DNA of 64,000 nucleotides from Spizellomyces punctatus DAOM BR117 (GCF_000182565.1 NW_015971541.1:1125039-1189038); one strand, 5' to 3'. Positions 11,444 to 25,327 are shown, numbered from the stretch's first letter. Numbers and translations: made by a program. The notes: generated by a model not told the origin, from the sequence alone.

Positions 11444-13641
11444 ATGAGCTCCAAACCCAAGGCTCCTCCGTTGGACTATAACAAGCTCCCAGAGCTGTCA
11501 CTGGATGCTGCCCCAACACTCAAGCGCTACCTCGACTATCTAACAAATGCTATCAACTTGAAATCTAGCGGAGCTCCACCCGCGGAAATATTCCAGCCGT
11601 TCACACCATCCCAACTTCCCGCACTGCCAAGTTCCGTGGAACTGCAACGATTGAAACAAGAACTCGAGGGTTTTGACCAGGCGACAAAGAGCAGACAGGA
11701 CCATGTGGCCCGTAACATGCAAGCACTAGAAAGATGGGTACCAGCAAAATCCCTGTCCAACGAAGCAGATAAAGGAAAGGAGGGTATTCGCATCAAAGAT
11801 GGAAAGGCAATGGAAAAGCGAAAGGAATTGTCAAAAGAAAAGAAAATAAAGCTGTCGGGCGATGAATCCTCTCGAGACGAAGCTCGCGTAACGTTGAAAC
11901 TTAAAATAGCACCTCAATCGGGTGCGAGAAACGAGAAATCAGGTAACCCAGTCGCCTCGCCTGAAAGACAATGCATCGAACTTAAAATCGAAATCTTCCT
12001 CAGATGACGGTATCACACCGCTCGATAGTCCCATTTCTGTGTCTGCGTATGTGACGGTAATGCTTCCATAATGCGAAAGAGACAGTGTGGTTGAAGTTGT
12101 TCTACCTCTAGAGATACCAATAAAAAACGCAAACGTGAGATGGACCACGACGATGTGAGCGACACGGATAGAGACAAGCGATCCAGCACGAGTTCAAATA
12201 GTACGTTGAAAGCTGGAGCGGTTCGAGTAGGCCTTGGAATCGAACAGGTACAGGAACAAATCGGCCTGTATTTTTCAGGAAATTTAGAGCTGTGACATTC
12301 TCACTGTGATATATCAGACTCCGATTGCGCCAGGAAAGCCACCAAATCACCGATCTGTGGTTCCTAAGGCTAAACCGGTAAGTTGTTGTAGTTACTTTGT
12401 TGTGCAGCAGCACTACTGATGCTGGACTGGACTGATACGGCCTGACAGAGGACCAGCAAAAAAAGTGGTGCACAAAAAAATAACAAGCTCAAGAAGCGAT
12501 CGAGCATGGTGGATTCGGAGGATCTTGGACGACAAACACCAGAAATAGATGACAGGATGGATGGTGTAACGGACATCCCAGTTGAAGGCGACTACACAAA
12601 AGCGAAACCAATACAAAATCAAATTCCCATCCAAACATTTTGGGGTTTCGTCGATCAATTTTATCGTCCTTTAACGGAGGAGGATCTGAAGTACTTGGAT
12701 GCTCAAGTAAGCTACCTGACGGATGATTCGGGAGTGAGATCGTTTTCTAACAATGTTCCTGTGCGCTCACCAGGGTGATGAAGTAACACCGTATATTGTT
12801 CCCGGTCTGGGGCGGCCATACAAAGAGCAGTGGGCTGATGAAGAAGCTAAATTCATGTCCCAGCTGGATGCTGAGCTATCAGCTGCGTCGTATTCTGCCC
12901 CACTAGGGCAAGAATATAACGAGATTAATGGAGCGGTTCACTGTGGGGACGTTTATTTCAAGCCTTTGTCAGAACGAATAATTGCGTCGTTACTTGAAAA
13001 CCGAATTACAAGTTATATACCACCAAACAGTCCAATGGGTGCTTGCGACTATGATAAAATCAGCTTCAGGACCAATGGTGACATGATGGACTTGGAACAG
13101 AGAATGCGAAACGAGCTTCGCTTTATCGGCCTTATTGATGATGACGAGGTCAGAATTTGGCGCCTTGATTGGAAGCACATTTTTGACTGACAATCACTAA
13201 TAGGAGGGGGCGGGAAACGATGAAGAAGACGAGATCAGTAAAGATCTGCGGCGACTGCAGGCTCAGTTGCGCGAACAGGCGGCCATCAACCGATCCAGGA
13301 AGCAGCAACTGAAGGAGGTTGCTCAGAAGTGGATGGCTTGGCAGGAATATAATGGCGTACTAGAAGACATCAATAAAAACATCGAGCAAGCATATACGAA
13401 ACGCTTTGTAGGTGTTTGCCCGCCTTTAGCCGATAATGGACTGGTCGCTTATCCTGCTTCTTCTCAGAGAACACCCGCAAAATCAAAGGGAAAGAAAAAG
13501 ATCCTGAAGGGAGAATATCGACCGATGACGGAAGATGTGATGCATTACTTGGCAAACCGCCAAAAAATCATCGACGAAGTCGGGGCTTTTTTTCCTCCAG
13601 AACAGTACAAGATTCCGGAAACCTCAATCTACTCACGCTGA
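11444..13641 (+). CDS. TADA3: SAGA/ADA subunit Ada3 (Ngg1/TADA3)
   Basis: Adaptor subunit of the Gcn5 histone acetyltransferase module with Ada2 and Sgf29. Seven exons (11444-11942, 12004-12046, 12112-12247, 12318-12377, 12449-12706, 12774-13148, 13204-13641) give 602 residues. The N-terminal part is Lys-rich with predicted helices. The conserved Ada3 domain is in the C-terminal half: IQTFWGFVDQFYRPLTEEDL, then VTPYIVPGLGRPYKEQW, FKPLSERIIASLLEN and the coiled-coil segment INRSRKQQLKEVAQKWMAWQEY. The sixth intron uses the weak donor GTCAGA, yet frame continuity requires it. Its 3' end faces APC10 with a gap of about 220 nt. Confidence 0.9.
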
Positions 13642-13862
13642 GGTTTCATTTAAACTTCAACATCCGCGATTTTGTTTGTACATAATTAGTCTTCTCGTTT
13701 CAATGGACATGATCTTGTCTGTATGGCGTAGCTGTGTGATCTGATCACACGGAGTGGGTTACTGCCACTCTTTATTCTATGAGACTCTCCAGTTGTGTGA
13801 AGCGGTACGCCGGATGAAGATAAATTCAATTCTTCCAGCACCAAGCGATTTGAGACTCAGGT

Positions 13863-14793
13863 TCAGCGAATCGTCGAATACCTACACCCTCGGAATTAGA
13901 GCCTTGTGCATACACGAGACCTGAACGACTCACATTTGATACTCGAGGGTCGAGAAAGGTGGTATGCTGTCCGGCAGCATATCCTGGCGGCTGACGGGCA
14001 CATGTCACTCAATCTCATCAGACCACGTACACTGAAAACTTAATGACCTACAGATTAGGTCCGAATATTTTTAATTGTCTAATATGGGTATCTTTGCCGT
14101 TTTGAAGATTCCCGAGGATGCACAGTTGTACAATATGTGCACGCAATGGACGCCTACCACCGCTTTAATGAGTATCTCTCCTTTTCATATTGGCAATCTG
14201 GAGATAGCTCACAATGTTTCTTCATCCTCGGATAAAGAGAAATCCACCCATCCACTGGCCTCTCCTATCTCATATCGATGCAGGTCCTGCAAGAGATCAA
14301 CGTGGACATAAGGAACAGAACAGCTTTCAGAGAGTGATTTCAGCTTCTCTCCACCTGTAGATCATAGTGGCTGTTGCCGGCTCTTATAGCAACGACGCTT
14401 GGTGTATAACTTTCGTCTCGGCTATGGTCCACATATATAGACAGTTTCTGCCGGAAAAGAATTAAAACAAGGTGCTGCTTGATGAGTAAAAGAGACAAGG
14501 AGAGTACCGTCAACGTCATAAGTTGGGGGAACTCAAGGTTGACATAGTGTGGCTGCGGACCGTCCGATCTGCGGGGAAATTGAGAAGCATTTTGTAATTG
14601 CTTCAATCTACAGCTCAACATCGAGTGCACAAAATTCACAGCCGTCTGCGGGACACACTCGCGTGTGCGATAAATGATTCAAATATACGCACTGCCAGTA
14701 TGTATCGGTGCTTCCATCCATCATCTTCTCAGGTGGATGCTCTTCCTTGAAGCTCGACACGGAGATCCTTGCGACATTTGAAAGGTCGCGCAT
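13863..14793 (-). CDS. APC10: Anaphase-promoting complex subunit APC10/Doc1
   Basis: Processivity factor and D-box co-receptor of the APC/C ubiquitin ligase. Seven exons (14793-14693, 14568-14508, 14447-14355, 14286-14213, 14153-14052, 13990-13934, 13881-13863) join to 168 residues. The DOC jelly-roll shows the TYWQSDGPQPHYVNLEFP, DESYTPSVVAIRAGN, EASGWVDFSL and QNGKDTHIRQLKIFGP blocks. The last 19-nt exon restores the C-terminal YSTIR, whose Ile-Arg tail docks on Cdc27/APC3. An in-frame stop lies upstream of the chosen ATG, so the protein starts shorter than the human one unless another 5' exon exists. Confidence 0.93.
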
Positions 14794-15253
14794 GTCGGAT
14801 ACTATTCGAGTTCAAGTGGTGCACCACAAGCAGCTGGTCGGTTGGCGAGAGTATTCCTTGTCATCATTTCCTTATCCTATACAGTGTTCATACATGCGAT
14901 GTCAAACCAAAACAAATTAGGGTTAACCATAGGTGCACGTGACCCTATCAAAATAAACAAACAACCGGTGAGGAGTCGCCAATGAACGTTTTTAAGAGCC
15001 ATTTCATCTTATCGAACACTATCTTTGGTTTGCTGGAAATGAGCATTTTTCAGTCCTTAAAAGCCGTCGCTCATCACTCTTGCGATTCAAAGTGATCTCA
15101 AATTACAGCTGGGGCCTTGTCTAGTTAACCATCTGCCTGGGCTCCAATGCGGTTAGATCCATTCCGGTGCGCATCATTGAACGCATCGGATGGCCAGAAT
15201 GATGGAACCCTCCCTCTCGAAGTCATCACCACCCTCCGTCCCTGCAAGCAGCC
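14794..15253. other. Divergent promoter region between APC10 and RPS23
   Basis: 460 nt without a convincing open frame. It contains an E-box CACGTGA at 14936-14942. The region must carry both promoters because the genes face away from each other. Confidence 0.5.
14936..14942 (+). promoter_or_regulatory. E-box CACGTGA in the APC10-RPS23 promoter
   Basis: CACGTGA between the divergent APC10 and RPS23 starts, 143 nt from APC10 and about 310 nt from RPS23. Confidence 0.4.
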
Positions 15254-16172
<919 letters not shown>

Positions 16173-16296
16173 ATCCTGGTCCATTTGTACATTCTTAATA
16201 AATTCTTGGAACTTTTGAATTGCTTTGCCGCATTCAGAGAAAGGAGGCGGTTATTCTTATTCCTACATTACAGATAGTCACAATCCAAGCTAGCTA

Positions 16297-17090
16297 TTAT
16301 TGTCTTTCGCCTGCATGCGAGCCATATGATCCCGTTGGGTCTTCGAATCTGGTCGCTTGCTTGATTACAGCAATCGGAGCTGATATTGGGTTGTGTGAGG
16401 CGCAGGACTTATAATGTGATTTCGAAGTGGTCTCTCACCATGGTGTCTACCGTTCACAATCTCCGTTCCGCTTCTTCCATTTTCGCTTTGCCAGTAGCGG
16501 ATTTCTCCCTCGACGGCGACTACAGCTCTGAAAAAAAAAACACATCGTATAGCATTACTGGAAGCCTCGCAAAGCCAGCTCCGCTTTATCACCGAACTCG
16601 TATTTCATGCTCACCCCTTTTTGACCCTATCATTCAAATAGGTGTTACGGACAGTTATTCTGTGCCATTGCGTGTCTTCACGGAAAGTGCCGTCATCCCT
16701 TTTGGACCGTTTATTGGTGGCCACTGTAAATCGCCAGTATCCTGAGCGGGTTGCGTTCTGCCCTTCCTTGGGTGCAAATTCTTGAAACTCGGGATCGCGG
16801 CCCACATTCCCGACAAGCATAACCTTGTTGACACCTAACGTTTCGTAGCTAATATTAACTCACAGTATAGGTTTGCATGGCAGAAGTGGCTCTTACCAGC
16901 ACGAGACGCGACGCTGGTAGAGAACGACTTTTCGCACCAAGGTATCATAAGGAAGAGCATGTTACGAGTCAGTCCATGTAAACTTATCAACCAGGTCTGT
17001 TGAGGGATCTCGCGGTCCGCGATCTCCAGCGCCCACCTTAACACCGTGAGGTGCATTCCTCACCGTAAAGCGGGTTAGAAAGAGAGACAT
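16297..17090 (-). CDS. Mitochondrial single-stranded DNA-binding protein (mtSSB/Rim1 type)
   Basis: OB-fold protein that coats single-stranded mitochondrial DNA. Five exons (17090-17064, 16927-16897, 16834-16615, 16527-16451, 16379-16297) join to 145 residues. The spliced N-terminus reads MSLFLTRFTSFSTSVASRAG, a typical mitochondrial presequence. The bacterial-type SSB core follows: VNKVMLVGNVGRDPEF, YWRFTVATN, WHRITV, VKKGAVVAVEGEIRY. The SSB motif order is strong evidence for the family; the first two exons rest on frame and targeting logic. It faces RPS23 with a gap of about 125 nt. Confidence 0.9.
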
Positions 17091-17859
17091 GTTTGCCTGT
17101 ATTTCTCTCACAATAAGTCAAAAATCGCAAGTAGATTGAGAAGGTGAAGGAGGGAAAACTCTTTAGAGGGTCGAACTAAATACATCCATGATAGGAACTT
17201 GACAGCTGAGACTCGAAGGGGTTGGCGAGCACCTTGAACCGGATGACTCAGGTGATCGCCGCTTACATACACAAACTAAGATACAGATTTAACATTAACT
17301 TTTGAAGTGATACGAATAACCCAGAGACATTTTCCAATATATTAGTACCCAACAGTTCATGTCGCTTTTATAGTTGAACCTGTTTTTGTGCATACAGCAT
17401 CGCCCCGGTATGCTTTTTCAGCAAACCGAACAGCGGGTCCTGGCTTCGGTTGAGCTGGGGTTTGTGATACAGTACCTCCCTCACATACCTGGGGAACATT
17501 GACTAAAGAATGCATTAAGGTCATGTTGAATACATTCAAATTGAGAGTTGGCAATTAATGATTACACATGGGTTTCGCGAACGGAGAGCCAGGGCCTGGC
17601 AACCCACCCCAATGGCAAGGTGCACCACATACAACTATTTCTAAAAGTAACCATTTGCCTAGATAAATCATGATATCGTTTGCACCGTGTACACCACAGC
17701 ACCCCTGCCCGTAGAAAGCGCCTTCTAACAAGCTACATAGCCCTGGTAGTATTTCTAAATAGAAGAGTCACGCAGTGATGATGCTTGTGCTATTGTTGAA
17801 GTCTGCTGGACTTCGTCAAATCAGGACTTTCTCAAGCATCCATCACCACATTAACCATT
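17091..17859. other. Gap between mtSSB and bS21m, one unassigned open frame
   Basis: About 770 nt with no recognised gene. A minus-strand open frame at 17357-17554 (65 codons) has fairly coding-like composition but no family match, and could be an exon of an unrecognised small gene or chance. No tRNA-like cloverleaf was seen. Confidence 0.35.
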
Positions 17860-18345
17860 TTAGATGTCTTTATAGGTCTCCTTCTCGATCTTCGTCCTGT
17901 TTCAAAACAGTTAAAGCACACACCACCACTGCTCCAACAACAGATTCACATACCTATTCTGCAGATCGAATGCAATCTGCACCTGTTTCTTCACATGGCG
18001 CATGTAAGTTCGCCACTCCTTTTCCTTCCTCTTTCTCCGCCGTTTATCTGTATTCCGCTCAAATCTCTCCTGAGATCTCACCAGCTCATTCAAGCGTGAT
18101 TCTTGTATGATGTCACGAAGCTTGAAATACGCTTGTGTAGGATTTGCAGCGGTGACCCGCACAGATCGACCCTGTCCAGTACTATGGTTGAGGGTGTCAA
18201 AGGTATGTCGACGGTATGATCGGTTTTGTTCCGCTTGATTACTCAAGGTAAGAGTAGCCAATCGATGCAAAGGTGCGTTGAAAGTACTGTTAAGGAGAGG
18301 GAACCGTGGAAAGAGGCGGACTGCCTGCATTTTGTCAAAGGCCAT
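17860..18345 (-). CDS. Mitochondrial small-subunit ribosomal protein bS21m (Mrp21 family)
   Basis: Exons 18345-17954 and 17896-17860 give 142 residues. The N-terminus is basic and lacks acidic residues, as a mitochondrial targeting sequence should. The bS21 core begins at AYFKLRDIIQESRLNELVRS and continues through a highly basic helix (NTDKRRRKRKEKEWRTYMRH). bS21 sits near the decoding centre of bacterial-type ribosomes. The short last exon adds a dozen charged residues. It diverges from Sec8 with 335 nt between starts. Confidence 0.82.
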
Positions 18346-18597
18346 TCAATTTGGAGGTGAACGCATTGCACCATGTTTCCTCACCTTCAGCTTCGGACTG
18401 TTGCCATGGTATGTTTGTGTAACCTAACATGTGCTTACTCATCAAGGTCAACGCTATAGACTTGGCCTATTTGCATGGTCATCTTTAGTCCCAAAGGCAG
18501 TCCTTTTTGGCGTTCAAGGTGGGCCTATAATAGGGTTATTTCCTGTTTTCAATCTAGTCTACAAGTTCACATACCAATGTCCACTTGCGCGACAACC

Positions 18598-18603
18598 CAC
18601 GTG
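18598..18603 (+). promoter_or_regulatory. E-box CACGTG upstream of Sec8
   Basis: CACGTG 78 nt before the Sec8 ATG, in the divergent promoter shared with bS21m. The following base is T, not A as in most of the other copies. Confidence 0.3.
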
Positions 18604-18680
18604 TTCAGTGCGGATTGAAGATTTCATTATAGGAGGGAGGTTTTTGTCGACCTATTCTGTGGCCCGCAGAAATCGGCACG

Positions 18681-21600
18681 ATGTTTGGGGGCGGGAAAGC
18701 CCGATCACCTAGAAAAGCTGGACGGCCACTGTCCATAGTGCGAGCTGGACCGGCGTACTCAGGCGACGCGCAGGACAATGGCGATCCTTCGGAGCCAAAC
18801 ACGCTTCCGAAACTTGTCATAGACGTGCACAATGAGATAAACGTTGGATGGGATTTTATGACGTCGTCTGACGTGAGTTTTCCTTTGCAAGACCAGATGA
18901 AGCTCATTGGCAGTCAACTCTTTTGGGCTACCCTAACTGGACCCGTTCACAGTTTAATCCCGTACCACATGCCCTATCTCTTCTCGATGAAAGTTCATTG
19001 GGACGAGATTATAATGCATTTTGTGAAGCCTATGACAAGTTGGAACGGGCCATGGATCTTATAGTTAACGGTAGGAAGATCTCTTCATGCCCTGCGATTG
19101 CATAGGAATTCTAACGCCACGGTTTTCCGCGCAGAGTATCATCAGGCATTTAACACAGCAATTCAAACCTTCAGCAGTGTGGTGGAGAATATTACAGGTG
19201 CTGGTTCTCTTAACGCGCGATCCATTTGTAAAAATGTTGCTCATCGATGACGGCGCCATAGATTCTCAGCGCCGTGTTCGTGATACGCGAAAAAATCTTC
19301 AGAACAGCAAGGAGTGGCTTCAATGTAAACGATTTGACTTGTTGCACCTATGGTTGAAGAGTATTCAATATAAAGAGATCAATCGTATCTTGGACACAAT
19401 GTGCGTTGTTGCTCAGATCGCTAGCACTCGCGGTTGTCTTGGTAGCTGACAATCGGCTTTGGTAGCGAGGAATTGCAAAATATGCCAGACAGATTGGACG
19501 CTCTTGTTCAGGGAAAGTACTATCTCACCGCTGTGCGACTTCTGGTATCGGCGACACGAACGGTTGAAGAGGGAGAATGCTCGGAAATTGGCGCTCTGGA
19601 GGCTGTTAAGCAGCGATTACAAGAGATGCGCGGGGTCAGTAATGCTGTCAAGTTTGTGCCATACAGATCTCGCGATTGTTAACTTTTGTGTCTTATGTCT
19701 GGAAATAGACAATACATGAGACATTGATTGAAGAGCTCCATAATCATCTTTACTTGAAGAGTGCCTTCAGCTTATATCGGTTAGATTCAGGTATCAACGC
19801 AGCGCATTCTCCGTTTGCTATATTGTCAACTGATACGTGTACATGGACGTCGTCTGCGTTGTTTGCTACTAAGTGGATCATTATACCTTGCGCAAGCAAA
19901 CCACGTATGTGCCTTTTACGACACAATTGTCTGCTGCATCCATTAATACATCATGACACAGTGTCAAATTTATACATGGACGCCATTCAACAAAGGGAAA
20001 TGAGGGTGGGATATTACACGACAGAGGTAGACGGCATGTTCCGACTAAGCCAGGTATTAGCATCTGCTCGCCAATGAATAGATTGATGTACCAATAACTT
20101 TCAGCCATCAGGTCACGACCCCTTACAAGAAAAATTGGCCAAATTAAGGGAAGATGCAGATAGTGGTCAAGAGGTAGGAGCCAAACGGTTTTGTGCGGCA
20201 GTGTCTATCACTAAGTCGACCGATAGATTACCGAAGATTTGGAAACCAATCCGGAAACCGACTCTTATCATTATATGTTATGCTTGATTGAAAGTCTAGC
20301 CCTCTTAGGTCGCCTGCGTCCAGCCATGGAGGTACGTGACTGACATTGGTCTGCCCGTGGATCAAAGATTAAAGAGAGATACATAGGTTATCCGCGAGAG
20401 ACTACCCGTAGAACTCTACTACGTAGTGGAACGAACAGTGCAGGAAGTTGACCATCGGTACTTAATAGCAACTTAACATGATGTTTTGCGAATTCATTAA
20501 AAGACCTTATATGCTCATCATAGCTATGGAAAGCTTGGGTCGTCGGTCGAAGAAACGTTGCGAGGCGGGATAGATAGCCAAGGTCCAAACCTGCTTGGCA
20601 CCGATGCTCGAAAAGCCGAGATTCGTGTTTTGCTCGAATTTTTATGGGAGCTTTTTCGGAAATTCGAGGCTATCATACATGGGCATACATTCCTTCAGGC
20701 CATAGTTCAGGAACTGACTAAGGTTGGCGTCTCATGGCTTCTTGGAAGCGGCAACTCACTTCTAACGATTTATGCTCGCTAGCGTCAATCAGGCATTAAG
20801 CTCGATGGGTGTACGTGAACTATCTGTCTGATTTTCGTATCTCACAGTTGCTGATGACTCTCGCCAGTATATACCATTAGAGATGTGTGGTTCACTGCAC
20901 AGAACGAACTTAAAGCTCTGCTTTATGAATATGTCCGAAATCCGGAAAGGAAAACTTCGGAGCCTGGAGTTGTCGTGTCACTGAACGACATCCTGAAAGA
21001 CAGACGACGAGCAAAGCTACGAACTGATTCGCGAGTGAGTGTGCAACGCTGCTAGTTTAAAGCCGTCATTGATGAGATTCTCACACTTGGACGCAGCCGC
21101 TGTTTCGCATTATCGGTGCCGACAACAAGGATATGAAGACCGCGTATAAAGGCATCAACCCAGAGGCTGAGGAGACGGCTGAAAATGTTGTAGCGAATGT
21201 ACGCCAGCTGGTAGACGGGCAAGATCCCGAAGACAGCGAGGATGGAGCAGCAGTAGGAGTGGTAGACACGTACGCATCAAACACAGTTGTCGCTGGGCAT
21301 CGACTTCTGATTACACCGGATCCCTATAATATTCTGGTCGTATTCGGACCGACTACCGGTTTCGTGCAGCGTATGGAAAGCATGCTCAACGTAAGGTACG
21401 CCAAAAGAGCGCGACGCTAATTTAATTATGGATGCGAATCTTGACGTAAGCCATCTGCAGGTTCGGGAATCTAAGGATTTTCCTGGATGAGTTTGTTATC
21501 AACATGTTTTTGCCGCAAATGGAAAATCGTGTGTCAAGCTACTTTCACAACTATGTCAATGGTGAGAATAGCAATTGGTATTCGATGAGCCCATACACTC

Positions 21601-23510
21601 TTGGCTAAACATATCCATAAAGGAATGGATGCGTTTCACACAGATTTCCACGTTGAGCTATCTTCATTCCCTCTGACCAAGGTAACTTTGCCCCACTTGT
21701 ATGCCTTCGCCATCAGCTAATCCGCATTCAATGCTAGAGTGCCACCGCGTTGGTCGTTCTGATTGAAGGAATATGTAGAACACTTCCTTCCATTCCCATT
21801 CATCAGGATGAAGCGATCAGAATGATAGAAATGGTGCTACGAAGCTACACAGACAAGTGCTCCTCCCGCTTCAATGGTAAACTGAATTTCTTGGTCAGTC
21901 GCGCCTACGCAGTATGATTTATCCATGTGCAGCCTTGATATCCAGCAACCAGCCAGGGGCAGATGGAGGTTATAGCAGCATTGTCAGCGCTTCGTGGGTC
22001 AGAGAGCCGGAGGTGGTAGAAATCCTATCGCAGCACACCCTTTTCCGAAGCGATGGCATGGTATAGCGTCCTGGCAGACTAACTTTGCGACATTGTAAGA
22101 TAACAGCTTCCTTTTAGGAAATCGAGTCACCGGTTGACCAAACGTTGTCACAAAAGGTGGGTCCTATTACATGAACGGAAAATTTTCTCACTGCGAAGCC
22201 AACAACTTGTCCATTCCAGGAAACGTTTCTGGAGATGAAGCTGAAGAAGGAAAGATCTTTCCATCGGAGCGAACTGATTATGGAACTGCGTACTTTGCAG
22301 GCGATCGCGAGCCTGCATCACAGTATTGTGAGTATCCTGCGGCGCCGCATATGCTGACCTTTATTGACCGGATTGCTTTATTGTCGTAGGAATGGTTCAT
22401 AAGTCAAGTATCAAGACTGTTCGTTACAGATACGGCAAAAATGCGGGTTGCTCCATTTTTGAGCCAAGTGAAGACGAGGAAAGGTTCCAGTGAAAGCTTG
22501 GTGCGTATATCACCTCAATTATTGAAAATAGATGATGACTGACTATTTGAACAGGACTCATATTTCAAACTCTCATCAGAGAGTTTACCTGACCTACGCG
22601 TTGAACATGAAGAGAATCTTCAACTATGGCTGACCCCTGAGATGGCACAGTAAGTTGCACTCATCCTTGGTTGACTCATAACAAAGGTTCTCAACGTGTG
22701 TCAGGAAATTCCAGGCCGTTGTGTCGGACCTCCAGCGTCTATCGGATCTTTGTCTTTTTGTGTTACGGGTGGAGCTACGCTGTCATTCCATGTATTACCT
22801 GGACCTTGCAATGCGAGAGGTTAGAAGTCACTCTTGGGATGGTGTTCCTCGATTTTGTAAGGACTCACCTTTAGTTACATAGGGTTCCTATTACCTCGAA
22901 GACGACACTCTTGAACCAGATCCTTACATTGGCCTTCTAAATTTGGATCTGTCCACAATTGAAGAAGCGATCAGTGCAGTATTACACCCTCGTAGGACAA
23001 GGTACAGTCATTTGTATTTTGTTCGTCCCGCGGGATGTACTCAATCGCGGATGATTGCAGGTTCATCTTTGATGGCTTGGCTTATCTCATAGCACATACT
23101 CTGTGCTCCAATCTGCGATATATAAGAAGGGTTAACCGCCATGGAGTGTCGAAGCTCGTGCGCAATGTCCAATCCCTCCAACAGAATCTGACGAATGTGA
23201 CATCGGTAAATTTCAGAAGCCTTGACCGAGCTAAACAATACTTTGAGCTTTTAAACCTCAATGGAGAGGTAACTATCATCTTCCAACGGCATGTTGTTTG
23301 TATATGGCCGAGCGGTACTTGATACCTTTACGTTCACAGAGCCTGCTTGATTATGTCGCGCAAAATCAAGGACAATTCACCTTTGATGAGTACAAAGTGG
23401 TGCTGGACATCATCTTTTACGACGCACTGGCAGGAGACAACACGGTTCAACGTAAAACTTACAACGACTGTTTACAAAAGTTGAAGGAATGGTTCGTTAA
23501 ACATCGGTAG
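18681..23510 (+). CDS. SEC8: Exocyst complex subunit Sec8 (EXOC4)
   Basis: Subunit of the exocyst tether that docks secretory vesicles at the plasma membrane. The gene is broken into about 20 exons encoding roughly 1,000 residues; frame continuity was followed across nearly all of them. Sec8 signatures in order: DSQRRVRDTRKNLQNSKEWL, KRFDLLHLWLKSIQYKEINR, MPDRLDALVQGKYYLTAVRL, TLIEELHNHLYLKSAF, a central helical region, HTDFHVELSSFPLTK, and a C-terminal helical bundle (NRHGVSKLVRNVQSLQQNL and SLLDYVAQNQGQFTFDEYK). It ends in KLKEWFVKHR and stop. The segment from 19793 to 20060 is the least certain part of the exon model. Confidence 0.9.
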
Positions 23511-23572
23511 TTCATGGAGTTGCTACCCTAGGGTGCGGGGGAGATGCTATACTATTGTATTTAAATAGATGT

Positions 23573-25269
23573 TCAATATCTACAGTGTCCCAGCCATCGT
23601 GGTACTAAAATCAGGTCTCGTATGTTCGCCATGCCCGTGATATATGCTAGGTACCTCTCGAATCCGAGCCCGAACCCACCGTGAGGTACTGACCCGAATC
23701 GCCTCAGATCTAAATACCATCCGTATTCCTCTACATCTAGACCAGCATGTCTCATGCTCTGTTCCAAAATATCCGGGTTATCTTCCCTTAGGCTTCCACC
23801 TACCAATTCGCCGATCTTCGGAACTAGCAGGTCCACACAAGCGACTGTCTCCTGCGTGTCTGCAGATCTTTCACCAATAGCCGACACCCGCATGTAAAAT
23901 GGCTTGACACACTTTGGGTAGTCTGTAACAAAGACAGGCCCTTTGATGTGCTCTTCCGCCAAATAGCGCTCGTGTTCGCTCTGCAGAGCCAACCCCCACT
24001 GGACAGGATATTCCCATGCGCGATTCACCTTTGAAAGAATCTCAACCGCCTCACCGTATGTTATCCGCGCAAACGGTTGACTTGACGTCAAGCCTGCAAG
24101 TCGGCTTGGTAGCTCCTTATCCACCCACTTTGAACAGAAGGCTATATCTTCCTCGCTGTGCTCCAATACGAAAGCAGTGGTCTCTCTTATGCATGCTTCA
24201 ATAAAATCAAGCAGTTCCCCAATTTGCGTGATGAAAGCCATTTCTGCCTCCAACATCCAAAACTCTGCTAGATGGCGACTTGAAAGGGAAGGTTCTGCGC
24301 GGAAAGTGGGGCCAAGGGTATACACTCGGGACATTGCTGAAGCCAACATCTCTGCATGCAGTTGTCCTGACACCGTTAAATATACAGCATGGTTAAAAAA
24401 TTCGGATGGTCCAGGAGCCACCTGTTCTCTACTGGGCATGGGCAATGACTTTTCAAATGGGCTAGAGTCGTGAGCTTGTCGTTCTTTGATATACGCTTTC
24501 AGAGACTCGTTGCTCACTACGCGAAACACCTCGCCCGCCCCTTCACAATCATTGGACGTCAGAATTGGGGTATGAGCTTGCACGAATCGGTGAGACTTGT
24601 GTTCGACCACATTAGCAGTGGACCCCTTCGAAGCGCCACGGCACTGGATGAACCTACTTGAAAGAAGTGCTGTAGACCCAATATTGCAGTGTTTCGTATC
24701 CTCCATATCGCTCCAAAAGTTTTACTCCGCGACCGAAAATGCCCATGCTCTCGCAAGTAGTCAAAAGATACTCTCGCTTTGTGGAGAGGATACACCTGCA
24801 TTGACAATTTAGTTTGGATCCGCAATGAATGAGGATATGACATACCTCCGGATTTGCTAAACCGTAAACTCTACAATCTGACACTTTCAACTCTTTGCTC
24901 TGCTCTTTTCCTGGACTCAACACGAGCTGACCTGTCAAGCAAACACTAGCACCTGTATGCAAGCTAACTAACTGCCGTTTAGTGAATTATCCACCTGTTA
25001 ACTCTCCAATTATCCACGTACTCTTTAGCCATTTCCGGCTTTAATACAGCTTGAAGTCCCCTCCCTGTCGATCCGTCATTGATCTCCACGAAGGCCAGGT
25101 TCTTTTGCAAACGGACTGAACGCACCCATCCATTAGCGCTTGCGGTCGAGTTCACTGGCTTTTTTAAGATATCCACAATAGTATCATTTGGAAACTTGTA
25201 TTTCGATGTTGATATCTTTCTGAATTGGCGACAAAAGGCCGACTGATCAAGGCATCGTCGTCCTAACAT
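23573..25269 (-). CDS. Mitochondrial asparaginyl-tRNA synthetase (Slm5/NARS2 type)
   Basis: Class IIb synthetase charging mitochondrial tRNA-Asn. Exons run from 25269 to 23573. The first carries a presequence (LGRRCLDQSAFCRQFRKIST) and the start of the OB-fold anticodon domain (SANGWVRSVRLQKNLAFVEI). The second gives TGASVCLTGQLVLSPGK and the third YPLHKARVSFDYLREHGHFR. The long last exon holds the catalytic domain, with SNDCEGAGEVF, motif 2 (LGPTFRAEPSLSSRHLAEFW) and motif 3 (GGFGLGFERYL). The first intron is very short (about 27-31 nt) and its exact ends are ambiguous. It diverges from Rrp7 with only about 120 nt between starts. Confidence 0.92.
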
Positions 25270-25321
25270 TTCTGTTGAACTCCAATGGGTAAGGATAGAT
25301 CAAAAGGACACCAATATGTGT

Positions 25322-25327
25322 CACGTG
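25322..25327 (+). promoter_or_regulatory. E-box CACGTG between AsnRS and Rrp7
   Basis: CACGTG in the roughly 120-nt divergent promoter shared by the mitochondrial AsnRS gene and RRP7. Confidence 0.35.

Noticed and set aside
17775-18110. Plus-strand open frame of 111 codons
   Set aside because: Antisense to the bS21m gene, whose family match and spliced end are clear.
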